Of a stretch of DNA of 64,000 bases, positions 25,134 to 33,904 are shown in pieces. The notes under the pieces were generated by a model that was given only the letters and a program-made list of their open reading frames with translations, ran no database searches and was not told where the DNA came from. Position 1 is the first letter of the stretch. Every line of letters begins with the position of its first letter. The translations under genes and the position numbers were made by a program. The stretch is from Chroococcopsis sp964623815 (GTDB lineage Bacteria; Cyanobacteriota; Cyanobacteriia; Cyanobacteriales; Microcystaceae): positions 108,600 through 172,599 of the forward strand of contig CAZUVR010000002.1 in assembly GCA_964623815.1 (NCBI GenBank), in the 5' to 3' direction.

Positions 25134-26723
25134 ATGACTGTCTTCAACCTAGAGAAATTACTTTTTACCCCCACCCCCGGGGATAATAATTCCATTCCCA
25201 CCATATTCGCCTTTCCCAATGAATATTCTGTTGGCATTACTAGTCTCGGCTATCAAATCGTGTGGGCGACTTTAGCAACTCGCCCAGATGTAGAAGTTAG
25301 CAGACTATTCACCGACATTCACGAGTCTTTACCCCGAGAGCCAGAGCTATTGGGTTTCTCTTTCTCCTGGGAGTTGGATTATGTCAATATCCTCACACTA
25401 TTAGAGTTTTTAGAAATTCCCCTTCACACCAAAGATAGAGATAATCATCACCCTCTAGTTTTCGGCGGCGGCCCAGTTTTAACCGCTAATCCCGAACCTT
25501 TTGCCGACTTTTTCGACGTTATCCTCTTAGGAGATGGGGAAATCCTCCTCAACAGTTTTATCTCTGCCTATCGGGAAATTAGAAACGCAGATAGAGCCAC
25601 TAAATTAAAATTCCTCGCTCAGATTCCCGGTATATACATCCCCAGTCTTTATGAAGTGATTTACCACAGCCCGGAAGGGGAAATAAAATCGATTACCCCA
25701 AAAGGTAGCGACATCCCCGCCGTCATAGAGAAACAAACCTATAGGAGTAATACCTTATCCGCCTCTACAGTCGTCACACCGAAAGCGGCTTGGGAAAGTA
25801 TTTATATGGTGGAAGTGGTGAGGAGTTGCCCGGAGATGTGTCGTTTCTGTCTGGCTAGTTATCTAACTCTACCTTTTCGCACCGCCGATTTATCCGGTTT
25901 GATTGCCAGTATCGAGAAAGGATTGACGGTGACGGATAGAATCGGTTTACTCGGAGCTTCCGTTACCCAACATCCAGAATTCGAGACACTACTGGATTAT
26001 CTATCCCAACCAGAATATCAGAAAGTGAGATTATCGATCGCCTCCGTCCGCACCAATACAGTGACGGAAAGATTAGCCCGCACTTTAGCCGCGAGGGGTA
26101 CGAAATCGATTACTATCGCAGTAGAGAGTGGCTCGGAAAAAATCCGACGGATTATCAATAAAAAATTGAGCGACGAGGAGATAATAGAAGCTGCTATCAA
26201 TGCCAAATCTGGCGGGCTGAAAGGGATTAAACTCTACGGGATGGTAGGGCTACCGCAAGAAAACGAGGAGGATATTGAACAAACTCTGCGGATGATGGCA
26301 AATATTAAAAAAGTTGCTCCTGGTTTACGTCTAACCCTTGGTTGTAGCACTTTCGTACCGAAATCTCACACCCCTTTTCAATGGTTTGGGATCGATCCAT
26401 CGGCAGAAAAAAGATTAAAATATATCGAGAAAAAATTACGCCAACAGGGTATAGAATTCCGTCCAGAAAGTTATAATTGGTCTGTGATTCAGGCATTAAT
26501 TTCTAGGGGTGATAGACGGTTAACGTCCCTATTGGAATTAACTCGCGGATACGGAGATTCATTAGGTAGTTATAAACGGGCTTTCAAAGAATTAAAAGGC
26601 CAGCTTCCGGGGTTAGATTATTACGTGTATCAAGATTGGCGATTCGAGCAAGTATTACCCTGGAGCCATTTAAAAGGCCCCTTGCCTCAAGAAACCTTGA
26701 TCAAGCATTCTCAGGTCCTCTAG
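25134..26723 (+). CDS. Radical SAM protein with B12-binding-like N-terminus
   Basis: The 529-aa protein binds a 4Fe-4S cluster through C232-x3-C236-x2-C239 (SCPEMCRFCLASY). The N-terminal region (FAFPNEYSVGITSLGYQIVW; VFGGGPVLTANPEPFADFFD; ILLGDGEI) resembles the cobalamin-binding-like domain of YgiQ/TIGR03960-type radical SAM proteins. A C-terminal extension of about 100 residues follows the TIM barrel. The reaction is unknown. A radical SAM modification role cannot be tied to any nearby peptide. Confidence 0.88.
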   Translation: MTVFNLEKLLFTPTPGDNNSIPTIFAFPNEYSVGITSLGYQIVWATLATRPDVEVSRLFTDIHESLPREPELLGFSFSWELDYVNILTLLEFLEIPLHTKDRDNHHPLVFGGGPVLTANPEPFADFFDVILLGDGEILLNSFISAYREIRNADRATKLKFLAQIPGIYIPSLYEVIYHSPEGEIKSITPKGSDIPAVIEKQTYRSNTLSASTVVTPKAAWESIYMVEVVRSCPEMCRFCLASYLTLPFRTADLSGLIASIEKGLTVTDRIGLLGASVTQHPEFETLLDYLSQPEYQKVRLSIASVRTNTVTERLARTLAARGTKSITIAVESGSEKIRRIINKKLSDEEIIEAAINAKSGGLKGIKLYGMVGLPQENEEDIEQTLRMMANIKKVAPGLRLTLGCSTFVPKSHTPFQWFGIDPSAEKRLKYIEKKLRQQGIEFRPESYNWSVIQALISRGDRRLTSLLELTRGYGDSLGSYKRAFKELKGQLPGLDYYVYQDWRFEQVLPWSHLKGPLPQETLIKHSQVL

Positions 26724-26770
26724 TGTAAAATTAACTCGTTTACTTTCTCCTTGTCCTCTCTGGTGAATAT

Positions 26771-27493
26771 ATGCTAAAAACTCCCGATAAATCCTCGGTG
26801 CTAGGATTACCCATACATATATCCGATAACTATAGCGGGTGGCTCCTACAGAATCGGCAACAAGGCGCGGGCGCTCATGTAGTCACCCTGAATGCTGAAA
26901 TGGCCATGTTAGGAGAGAAAAATCCACAGGTAGCAGAAGTAATTCGAGCGGCCGATTTAGTCATACCCGACGGCGCGGGTGTGGTTATCTATCTGGCCAT
27001 GCGCGGTAAAAAACAACGGCGCTGCCCCGGGATAGAGTTGGCGGAGTCTTTAATCAAAGAGCTGGCCCGTGAAGGCGAATTAATCGCCTTTTACGGGGGT
27101 AAGCCCGGTGTGGCAGATTCGGCAGCCGAAAGATGGCGCAACAGTCTACCTACGATTTCTATTATTACTAGTCATGGTTATCTGTCCGAGGCGGAGGAGC
27201 AGAGATGGTTAGAAACCTTGAAAGAGAAGCAACCTCGTTTGATTCTGGTGGGTTTGGGTGTGCCCCGTCAGGAATATTGGATTAAAAATCACCGTCATCT
27301 CTGCCCTGAGACGATGTGGGTAGGTGTGGGCGGCAGTTTTGATGTTTGGTCGGGGAATGTAGAACGCGCTCCCAAGTTCTTCAGGGATAATCATTTAGAG
27401 TGGCTATACCGTCTGTATCAGGAGCCTTGGCGCTGGCGGAGGATGCTGGTTTTACCCGCCTTCTTCCTCCGCTCTTTTATCTATAGGGGATAG
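26771..27493 (+). CDS. WecG/TagA/CpsF-family glycosyltransferase
   Basis: The 240-aa protein has the family core: VVTLNAEMAMLGEKNP, IPDGAGVVIYLAMRG, FYGGKPGVADSAAERW, LILVGLGVPRQEYWI and GVGGSFDVWSG, then ERAPKFFRDNHLEWLYRLYQ. Members transfer N-acetylmannosamine(-uronate) to lipid-linked sugars for surface polysaccharide. It is a soluble or peripheral membrane enzyme. Full length. Convergent with the DUF5648 protein, whose stop lies 4 bp away. Confidence 0.93.
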   Translation: MLKTPDKSSVLGLPIHISDNYSGWLLQNRQQGAGAHVVTLNAEMAMLGEKNPQVAEVIRAADLVIPDGAGVVIYLAMRGKKQRRCPGIELAESLIKELAREGELIAFYGGKPGVADSAAERWRNSLPTISIITSHGYLSEAEEQRWLETLKEKQPRLILVGLGVPRQEYWIKNHRHLCPETMWVGVGGSFDVWSGNVERAPKFFRDNHLEWLYRLYQEPWRWRRMLVLPAFFLRSFIYRG

Positions 27494-27496
27494 AGG

Positions 27497-28858
27497 TTAT
27501 ATATAACCCCTGAAAGCTACTCCCTCATATTGGTATCCCCAATCGGGATTAGCCAGCACTGTATCTTTCTCCTGTGTACTAGCGGTGAAAAAATGCCCCT
27601 TCGACTCTGCATTATAAAAGCGGAAAATATCCGTACCCTGGTTTGAACTAGCTCCGAAGGCGTAAAAGCCTACATCCTCGTATCGATAGCCCCAATCAGG
27701 ATTAGCCAGGACTGTATCTTTCTCCGCCGCATTGATAGTGAAGAAGTGCCCCCGCGATACCGGGTTATAGAAACGATATACCGGGTTTAAATCTATTCCG
27801 GTAGTTACGGAATTTTTAAATCCTACTCCTTCGTACCGGTAGCCCCAATCGGGATTCGCCAAAACTGTATCTCTTTCCTGCGCGCTGGCGGTGAAAAAGT
27901 GCCCTTTCGATGCGGGATTATAAAAGCGGAAAAGTGGATCGATGGCGACTGTTAAGCCGAAAAGTTCGTAATCGTTATACCCAGCATCTGCATCTGACCA
28001 AACCGCGTTATTTCCCGAAAGAGATACGGCATTGGCAAGCCTCACCTGGCCGGGGGTGGTTAGCGCGGTTAAATTAGTTCCATCTGCATAAGAACCGTAA
28101 AGTATGCGTTCTTCGTTGGCATTAGTCCCGAAGCTAACTACTAAATTCCCTGAAATGTCGGGTTCGGAAAGCACGCTGCCATTATTGGGTATTTGTATAT
28201 TTATTGTGTTATTCGTCGTTAAATTGTAGACCTGAACCGATTGGACGAGATCATTGCTAATGGATGTCTCTCGAAAAACTACATTATCCCCACTTATTTG
28301 CGGAGCTGATACGTTAATAGCTCTGTTACTGGTCAATTTTCTTCTATTGTTTCCAGAAGTGTTTATCGTCCATATATTATTAACTTCTTTATAGACGATA
28401 TTGCTACCTGAAATATCAAAATCTGTTTTGACTACAGTAGAGGCTATAGTATAAGAAGAATTTGATTGAGATTGAATATTATATACTCCTATAACATTGT
28501 TGGTTCTGGTGTCTGCAAATGCTATATTATTACTATCTATAGCCGAATTTATTCCTGAACCTACTGGTAGATTTACATTGATCGGAGTCCCATTGGTATT
28601 TATTAATTTTAAAACGTTGGCACCTTGATCGTAGATTATCACTCTACTTCCTGAAATATCTACACCATATTCGGAGCTATTGGTAGTGGCTAAAGCCCTA
28701 TTTTCGTTAGTAGATAAATCGTAAATATAAACATCTGATGAAGTATTACCTGGAGCCAAAGCAGGTTGGACGCTATAAAGTATTAAATTGCCAAAAATTT
28801 CAGGTCTCGCTTGCTCTTGAACATCGTTATTTGTAATCTGCCTGTACATTATTCTCAC
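27497..28858 (-). CDS. Beta-propeller protein with three C-terminal DUF5648 repeats
   Basis: The 453-aa protein has an N-terminal region (about 1-300) of repeated strands such as SGSRVIIYDQGAN and ISGDNVVFRETS, consistent with a TolB-like beta propeller. The C-terminus has three 45-50 residue units of the form FRFYNPASKGHFFTASAQER followed by NPDWGYRYEGVGF, which is DUF5648, often found on secreted hydrolases. No signal peptide is seen. The three units are closely similar also at DNA level, suggesting recent expansion. Function unknown, probably surface or secreted. Confidence 0.8.
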   Translation of the reverse strand: MRIMYRQITNNDVQEQARPEIFGNLILYSVQPALAPGNTSSDVYIYDLSTNENRALATTNSSEYGVDISGSRVIIYDQGANVLKLINTNGTPINVNLPVGSGINSAIDSNNIAFADTRTNNVIGVYNIQSQSNSSYTIASTVVKTDFDISGSNIVYKEVNNIWTINTSGNNRRKLTSNRAINVSAPQISGDNVVFRETSISNDLVQSVQVYNLTTNNTINIQIPNNGSVLSEPDISGNLVVSFGTNANEERILYGSYADGTNLTALTTPGQVRLANAVSLSGNNAVWSDADAGYNDYELFGLTVAIDPLFRFYNPASKGHFFTASAQERDTVLANPDWGYRYEGVGFKNSVTTGIDLNPVYRFYNPVSRGHFFTINAAEKDTVLANPDWGYRYEDVGFYAFGASSNQGTDIFRFYNAESKGHFFTASTQEKDTVLANPDWGYQYEGVAFRGYI

Positions 28859-29171
28859 CCTAGAAGAATTAATTTTTTTCTATTTTAGATTAGCAAAAAA
28901 TGTAATTATGTCTAATATTTTTTAGACGTTAATTATATACATACACTAAATTTTTAATAGTTACCTATTTCCTATCTAAAACATGTATTTAGTTTCTATT
29001 GAAAAATTTAGTATAAATAATTACATAAATCTAATTGTATTCATCGAAGACGTTTATGTCAAATAACTCGTTTGCTCTATCGATTGACGAAATAAGCCTT
29101 ATATAGGGGAATTAAAGGGTTGTACCTCAACCTACTGCCTAAAAATCATTCAATCTCTTTTAAAATTAAAT
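28859..29171. other. AT-rich intergenic region with an inverted repeat
   Basis: This 313-bp AT-rich stretch has no convincing ORF. It contains an imperfect 16-17 bp inverted repeat (ACTAAATTTTTAATAG at 28945 and CTATTGAAAAATTTAGT at 28996-29012), separate in sequence from the 145-bp MITEs though it shares a TTTAGTAT end. Convergent terminators are plausible but not clear. Confidence 0.5.
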
Positions 29172-29414
29172 TTAAGTTTTCTCAAATTTTTGGTTGACCT
29201 TATTAATTAACCAATTTAATAAAGCTCCAGCCATCAGGATACCTATAGCCGGATTGAATAAAGGTTGCCATAACTTGAGCCAGAGATCGAAGCCAAGATT
29301 AATGCCCAGGTATTTACCGAGGATTCCAGCAGCAAACCAGGCAAACCCCGCCATGACTAAAAATACATCGAATACCAAGAGCCGATTTAACCAGAGTAAA
29401 AATTTTTCCTTCAT
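29172..29414 (-). CDS. Small two-helix membrane protein downstream of copper chaperone
   Basis: The 80-aa protein has two hydrophobic helices (LLVFDVFLVMAGFAWFAAGI and PLFNPAIGILMAGALLNWLI) and a basic tail. It overlaps the copper chaperone gene by 4 bp (ATGA), so the two are coupled. No metal motif is visible. Family not recognised. Confidence 0.72.
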   Translation of the reverse strand: MKEKFLLWLNRLLVFDVFLVMAGFAWFAAGILGKYLGINLGFDLWLKLWQPLFNPAIGILMAGALLNWLINKVNQKFEKT

Positions 29415-29608
29415 TCCTCGATCGTATGTCCTACAGATAAAATAGCTTCTTTAACGGCTGATTCAGAGGCGTTCGTCTCCACCGTTACTAGTTTATCAGC
29501 CACATTCACCGAAACTCTAGCTTCGGGTTGTTGATTTTCGATCACCCTTGTGATCGTCCTAGCGCAAGCCTCACAGGCTATACTCGGCACCTTTAAAGTC
29601 AGGGTCAT
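29411..29608 (-). CDS. atx1: Copper chaperone, heavy-metal-associated domain (Atx1 type)
   Basis: The 65-aa protein consists of one HMA domain with the copper-binding CxxC in SIACEACARTI and the C-terminal GH (SVGHTIEE) typical of cyanobacterial Atx1. The start at 29608 is chosen over 29632 because GAGG lies 9 nt upstream and the length matches known Atx1 (about 64). It delivers Cu(I) to P-type ATPases supplying plastocyanin and cytochrome oxidase. No copper ATPase is in the window. Confidence 0.9.
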   Translation of the reverse strand: MTLTLKVPSIACEACARTITRVIENQQPEARVSVNVADKLVTVETNASESAVKEAILSVGHTIEE

Positions 29609-29753
29609 TTTTTCTACCTCGTCTGTTCCCACTCCAAACTAACACAAGGAAGAATCGATCGACACGAGCAAACTCAGTATTATTGCGGTGGCGGTGCAAA
29701 CGCCTTCTCATTTACAAAACTATTTATACTCTTAATACATTCAGGAGCCTATA

Positions 29754-30581
29754 ATGTCACAGTTTAGCAGTACTGATTTACCTTTCTACGAACAAGAGTA
29801 TCATATTATGCTCTCAGCTCTGAAGAGGAGACTATCGGTCAAACTCATCGGCGAAGCAGGCAGCGGTAAAACCACCTTAGTAAAGCGAGTTCTTCAAAAT
29901 CTCACAGGATACGATCGAGTGATCATCGCCTCATACGACGGCTCGGGAAAACAAACCCTCCTCTCGATAAGTAGACAATTAGGGCTTGCAGAGAATGTAT
30001 CTTCTAATTGCGATCGATTAAAACAAAAAATCCTCGATTACCCTCATAGCTCAACCCTGATGGTATGCGATCACGCGCACCGTTGGCCCGCCTCTCTCCG
30101 CTACTGGCTGGAAATACTGCACGGTAAGGGAGTCACCTTAATCCTAGTGGCGATCGAAGACATGAAAAAAGACATTTTTCTTGAATTATTAAAAATAGAG
30201 CTGAAAGAAATCAACGAGAACCTGATCCGGGAACTGATGCTGAGAACTGCGATCGAAGAAGGATACCCCATCTCCGCCGATCAACTCGCCTATCTACAGA
30301 GCCTGTCTGGTAATAACCCTATGGTGGCCAAAAATCTGATCCAGGAAGCGAAAATGGGCCGCCATATCGAACAGGGCCCGCACAATCAATATATCAACGT
30401 CGCCCCCTTCATCAACGGAGTTCTTGCTGCTCTCGGTATCATCCGCTTCGTCGGGCTGGGATTAAACAATACATCCCTCTATATATTCGGGGGGATAGTG
30501 GTGATACTTTCCGTATCCCTGCGCTATGTAGGCATCGGCCTCAATCAATTCCAGAGTCGAAAACCTCTCGGTAAAAAGTAG
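29754..30581 (+). CDS. ExeA-like AAA ATPase with C-terminal membrane segments
   Basis: The 275-aa protein has Walker A GEAGSGKTTLVKRV (about residue 35-48) and a Walker-B-like stretch STLMVCDHAHRW in which His follows the Asp. AAA-type helices follow, then two hydrophobic segments at the C-terminus (INGVLAALGIIRFVGLGL and IFGGIVVILSVSLRYVGI). It is first of three tightly spaced genes with a DUF457 membrane protein and an HlyD-like adaptor. Membrane-attached ATPase function is inferred; cargo unknown. Confidence 0.8.
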   Translation: MSQFSSTDLPFYEQEYHIMLSALKRRLSVKLIGEAGSGKTTLVKRVLQNLTGYDRVIIASYDGSGKQTLLSISRQLGLAENVSSNCDRLKQKILDYPHSSTLMVCDHAHRWPASLRYWLEILHGKGVTLILVAIEDMKKDIFLELLKIELKEINENLIRELMLRTAIEEGYPISADQLAYLQSLSGNNPMVAKNLIQEAKMGRHIEQGPHNQYINVAPFINGVLAALGIIRFVGLGLNNTSLYIFGGIVVILSVSLRYVGIGLNQFQSRKPLGKK

Positions 30582-30599
30582 TTGGAGGAGGACTTAAAA

Positions 30600-31631
30600 A
30601 TGATGGCACCCACTCACGCGGCTATAGCGGTAGCGGGAACCACCCTATTCTTAGGTTCCCCTACGGAATTATCCATCGCCCTAGCCCTATTAGGCTCCCA
30701 ATTACCCGATATAGATACGAGCAAAAGTTTCATCGGCAGAGTCTTTTATCCCGTCGCCCGTTACTTCGAGGAGCGTTATCCCCACCGTACCATCACCCAC
30801 TCCCTACTCGCCACCGTTGCTGTAGCCGTCGTCTCGGCACCACTTCTCTTTTATACCAAACCCCTAACCTGGTTGGCTTTACCTCTAGCACACTTCCTAT
30901 CCTGTCTCAGCGATACCTTTACTAAACAGGGGGTAGCTCTATTCTGGCCCTCCCCGGTGTGGGCGGTTTACGGCAGAAATCCCAATTTGAGACTCCGCAC
31001 CGGTGGCCGGGCTGAGTATTGGGTTCTCATCTTCTTCTTTCTCTTATCTCTCTGGCTGATCAATCTCCATCAGGCGGGGGGGTTGCTACTCAACTTCAAT
31101 CGTCTTCTGGGCATCAAAGAGGGCGTTTTCCATTTTTATAACCGTCACGGGCATGAACATCATATCTGGGTGGAGATTACCGGTAATAAGGTCAGCGATC
31201 GCTCTCCCGTCAACAGTCGTTTCTTCCTCATCGCTCAGGAGGGAGAAGAATTGATCGTCCAGGATAGAACTGGGGTTTATAAAACCGGGGAAAACCTGAG
31301 CATCGATCGCATTACCGCCGACACTGGGCGGGCGGGCAAAATTATTGAGCAGAGTATGGTACTCAAAGAAGACGATCTCATCTACTCCCTGGAATGGCTC
31401 CGACGAACCTATCCCTCGGGGGCTATCTATCTCAACGGCAGCATAGAAGTAGATGAACCCGAGGAAATTCTCCTAGCTATACCCCCCGGACAGTACCAGA
31501 CTATCACTAAGCTCGATAACGCCGTCACCCTGAAACACTGCCCCCTGGAAACGGCGATCGCCATTCTCAAAGATCAGTACGCTTACGGCGTACTCCATTT
31601 AAAAATATTCGTCCCTAAACCGGAGTTGTAA
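30600..31631 (+). CDS. DUF457 / YdjM-type membrane-bound metal-dependent hydrolase
   Basis: The 343-aa protein begins at ATG 30600, chosen over a TTG at 30582 because GGAGGAGG lies 8 nt upstream. The N-terminal half is the LexA-binding/YdjM-like domain with MAPTHAAIAVAG, GSQLPDIDTS and HRTITHSLLA, whose His/Asp residues are the predicted metal ligands. Several transmembrane helices follow. The C-terminal half (about 170-343) is a soluble region unlike the usual family (YNRHGHEHHIWVEITGNKVS). Coupled to its neighbours, 2 bp before the HlyD-like gene. Confidence 0.85.
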   Translation: MMAPTHAAIAVAGTTLFLGSPTELSIALALLGSQLPDIDTSKSFIGRVFYPVARYFEERYPHRTITHSLLATVAVAVVSAPLLFYTKPLTWLALPLAHFLSCLSDTFTKQGVALFWPSPVWAVYGRNPNLRLRTGGRAEYWVLIFFFLLSLWLINLHQAGGLLLNFNRLLGIKEGVFHFYNRHGHEHHIWVEITGNKVSDRSPVNSRFFLIAQEGEELIVQDRTGVYKTGENLSIDRITADTGRAGKIIEQSMVLKEDDLIYSLEWLRRTYPSGAIYLNGSIEVDEPEEILLAIPPGQYQTITKLDNAVTLKHCPLETAIAILKDQYAYGVLHLKIFVPKPEL

Positions 31632-31632
31632 T

Positions 31633-32670
31633 ATGAACAAGGTATGGAAAGTCTCCCTATTAACCCTCTGGGTATTGACTACAGTTTCACAGGCGCAGGA
31701 ATTGCAACCGCAGCCGACTATCATTTCCCCTAACTCTCCCCGCGCTACGGAGCAATTGCCGCCCAGGTTTAATATCGAGCTGACGGTACAGGATCTGAAC
31801 GAACTTAGGGTAAGGGAGGGGCAGAGACTAGTCGCCGGACAGGTGATCAGCGATCGCTCCCTGGAACGTCAACGCCTCGAAAGCGAAAAACGGCAAACTG
31901 TCAAGGCGATCGCCAAACTGGAAAGCACGCCGAAACCGACGCTCAAACTCGTCATCGTACCGAAAGAATTACCCCTCGCCTCCTTCGCCATCGAAGAAGC
32001 AGTGATCGCTCAAGCCGAGTTAAAATTTGCCCAGGCCCAGCGCAATTATAACAATGCCCTCTCCTTCGACCCTTTTATCAAGGGGAAAGCTAATCTCGAT
32101 TTCGCCCGGGTGGAAATTGAACAGGCTTATCGCAATGTAGAGCTACAACAGAGAAAAATAGAAGCAATGCGTACCATAAAAGGATTGCCGCCGGAGGTAT
32201 TGGAACACGAAACCGAAAAACTGAAACTCGAACGTAGCGAGTGGGAGAAAAAACAAGCCCAGTACGATTTTCGCGCCGCCGAATACAAACAATTACAACA
32301 GATGAGACAGCAAGAAATCGCCGAACTACAGAACAAACTCGAACAAGCCCGCGCCGAAGTCGAGTTAGCTCAAGCCAAACTCAGAAGTGCTAGAGAGCAA
32401 CGCCGTCAGCTCGAATACGAACACGAGATCAACCTGGCTCGATACAACGAACAGGCGAATCAGAACGCTCTCGCCCTCTCCCAACAGAATCTAGAAAGAG
32501 ATTTCAAGTTAAGCCAATTTCAGGAGCGATTGGCCGGCATCGAGCAGAAAATAGCTCAATTAGCCGTAGTTCGCTCTCCCTACACCGGCACCGTCAAACG
32601 AGTCAAAACCGTCGGTCAATCGGACAACACCATTCGCGTCATTCTTACCCTCATTCCCTCCTCACCATGA
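31633..32670 (+). CDS. HlyD-like periplasmic adaptor with long coiled coil
   Basis: The 345-aa protein has a signal peptide (MNKVWKVSLLTLWVLTTVSQ and on) and half-lipoyl motifs (VREGQRLVAGQVISDRS at the front, VVRSPYTGTVKRVKTVGQSD at the back). Between them is a long Glu/Gln/Arg-rich coiled coil (about 150-300). This is the membrane-fusion-protein layout, but the protein stops right after the second lipoyl half without a beta-barrel domain. No pump component is adjacent. Last gene of the ATPase-DUF457 trio, convergent with 32683-32925. Confidence 0.82.
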   Translation: MNKVWKVSLLTLWVLTTVSQAQELQPQPTIISPNSPRATEQLPPRFNIELTVQDLNELRVREGQRLVAGQVISDRSLERQRLESEKRQTVKAIAKLESTPKPTLKLVIVPKELPLASFAIEEAVIAQAELKFAQAQRNYNNALSFDPFIKGKANLDFARVEIEQAYRNVELQQRKIEAMRTIKGLPPEVLEHETEKLKLERSEWEKKQAQYDFRAAEYKQLQQMRQQEIAELQNKLEQARAEVELAQAKLRSAREQRRQLEYEHEINLARYNEQANQNALALSQQNLERDFKLSQFQERLAGIEQKIAQLAVVRSPYTGTVKRVKTVGQSDNTIRVILTLIPSSP

Positions 32671-32682
32671 AACCCCTATAGA

Positions 32683-32925
32683 CTACCATTTCAAAACCGC
32701 CGCCTCTATACCCTGCTCTCGCCGGATTTTTCCATCCTTCTCGAACCAATCGATAATCTGCTGATGGCTTAAATCCTCGATCGAGATTCCCGCGTCTTGG
32801 GCGATAATCTTCAACAACTTCTGAGAAGAAATTGTCAGACGAGCCAGGAACTTTTCAGGAGAAGTCAATAGAGCCTTATCCACATCGAGAGACTCATCCG
32901 GTGTCAAAAATTGAGGTTCATTCAT
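32683..32925 (-). CDS. Small hypothetical protein downstream of sufR
   Basis: The 80-aa protein is acidic at the start (MNEPQFLTPDESLDVDKALL), with LARLTISSQKLLKIIAQDAG and a Trp-ending tail (GIEAAVLKW). No known motif or membrane segment is seen. It lies 9 bp after sufR on the same strand, so is probably cotranscribed. I do not recognise a family; a role near Fe-S assembly would be guesswork. Confidence 0.65.
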   Translation of the reverse strand: MNEPQFLTPDESLDVDKALLTSPEKFLARLTISSQKLLKIIAQDAGISIEDLSHQQIIDWFEKDGKIRREQGIEAAVLKW

Positions 32926-32934
32926 GTATTTAAT

Positions 32935-33588
32935 TTAAGTCAGAGAACGAGGTTGTATTAAATAGCCACAGCGATGCTCACCATTATTGAGCCAGTGGGT
33001 ACGATCGATCTTACAATCTGGCAACACCAGAGCGAACATCTCTAACTCGTGGCCGCAGACACTCGGATAGGATTCAGCTACCTCCGAGATAGCGCAATGA
33101 TGCTCCGCCAGTATATATTTCTCCCCATTATCCCCCTCATCGAGAGTATGTAACTCCGCCATATACCCCTCATCCTGACGAATCTGCACCAGACGGCTCA
33201 CCCGCTCCTTTAAAGTCCCCGTACCGATGCGGTGATGATATTCTATCGCCTTACGTTGCCACTGTTTCCTTAGGATTTCCCCGAATTGTTCCTCTCCCAC
33301 CGTTTCCACCAGAGTATCGAGGAAAGACAGGGCGAAATTATCGTAATCGTGAGGAAAGCGCGATCGACCCAGACGACTTAACTTATAGATATGTTGAGGC
33401 CTGCCCATACCATTCTGTACCGAATCATATTCTATCAACCCCGCTCCTTCGAGATCTTTCAGGTGTCGGCGGGTAGCTTGGGGGCTGATGTCAAAGGTTT
33501 CCGCTAAGTCTGCCGCTGTTGCTTGACCATTTTTCAGCAAATATTCCAGAAAATCCTGTTTTGTGGAAGTCGGTTGAGTTGTCGTCAT
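32935..33588 (-). CDS. sufR: SufR, Fe-S sensing repressor of the suf operon
   Basis: The 217-aa protein has a DeoR-like winged HTH (QDFLEYLLKNGQATAADLAE, ISPQATRRHLKDLE) and a C-terminal set of cysteines (AEHHCAISEVAESYPSVC, LPDCKIDR, HRCGYL) that bind the 4Fe-4S cluster. In cyanobacteria, holo-SufR represses sufBCDS and itself. It is divergent from sufB with a 316-bp spacer that holds a strong dyad at 33813-33844. Confidence 0.95.
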   Translation of the reverse strand: MTTTQPTSTKQDFLEYLLKNGQATAADLAETFDISPQATRRHLKDLEGAGLIEYDSVQNGMGRPQHIYKLSRLGRSRFPHDYDNFALSFLDTLVETVGEEQFGEILRKQWQRKAIEYHHRIGTGTLKERVSRLVQIRQDEGYMAELHTLDEGDNGEKYILAEHHCAISEVAESYPSVCGHELEMFALVLPDCKIDRTHWLNNGEHRCGYLIQPRSLT

Positions 33589-33604
33589 GGAGTATTTACC
33601 AAGT

Positions 33605-33675
33605 TTTGGGAGTTGGGAGTTGGGAGTGCGCCGCTCGGTTGGGAGTTGGGAGTTGGGAGTTGGGAGTTGGGAGTT
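33605..33675. repeat. GGGAGTT heptamer tract
   Basis: Seven or more GGGAGTT units occur in a row, interrupted once by GCGCCGCTCGG. It sits between sufR and sufB and is followed by CCCCAATTCCTAG repeats that are partly complementary. Similar GGGAGT/ACTCCC tracts occur near 5871, 16229 and 22613 and inside the MITEs. Confidence 0.7.
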
Positions 33676-33812
33676 ACTAAATCCCCAATTCCTAGCCCCT
33701 AATTCCTAATTCCTTTTACGGTACTCTAACAAAGGATGTACCGTTACTGCCCGAACGGGAATTTTTAACTTGTGACTAAAACAACACTTATGCTGTTATT
33801 CTAAACTATAAT

Positions 33813-33844
33813 AGACTTAAGTAACAAACTTGTTGTTTAAGTCT
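33813..33844. promoter_or_regulatory. Dyad upstream of sufB, candidate SufR operator
   Basis: The 15-bp arms AGACTTAAGTAACAA and TTGTTGTTTAAGTCT flank AC; 13 of 15 positions are complementary. A second partial site, CAAC-N6-GCTG at 33782-33795, resembles the CAAC-N6-GTTG form I recall for SufR, one base off. The dyad ends 60 bp before the sufB ATG. Binding is inferred, not shown. Confidence 0.55.
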
Positions 33845-33904
33845 GCTTCTGCCATCTTTCGCCGGGCAATCAAGTCTAAAACTAAGAGAGAACACTAAAA
33901 ACTA

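Noticed and set aside
33605..33720. Regular GGGAGTT tract as a CRISPR array
   Set aside because: The units are 7 bp with no spacers and no cas genes nearby; it is a simple repeat.
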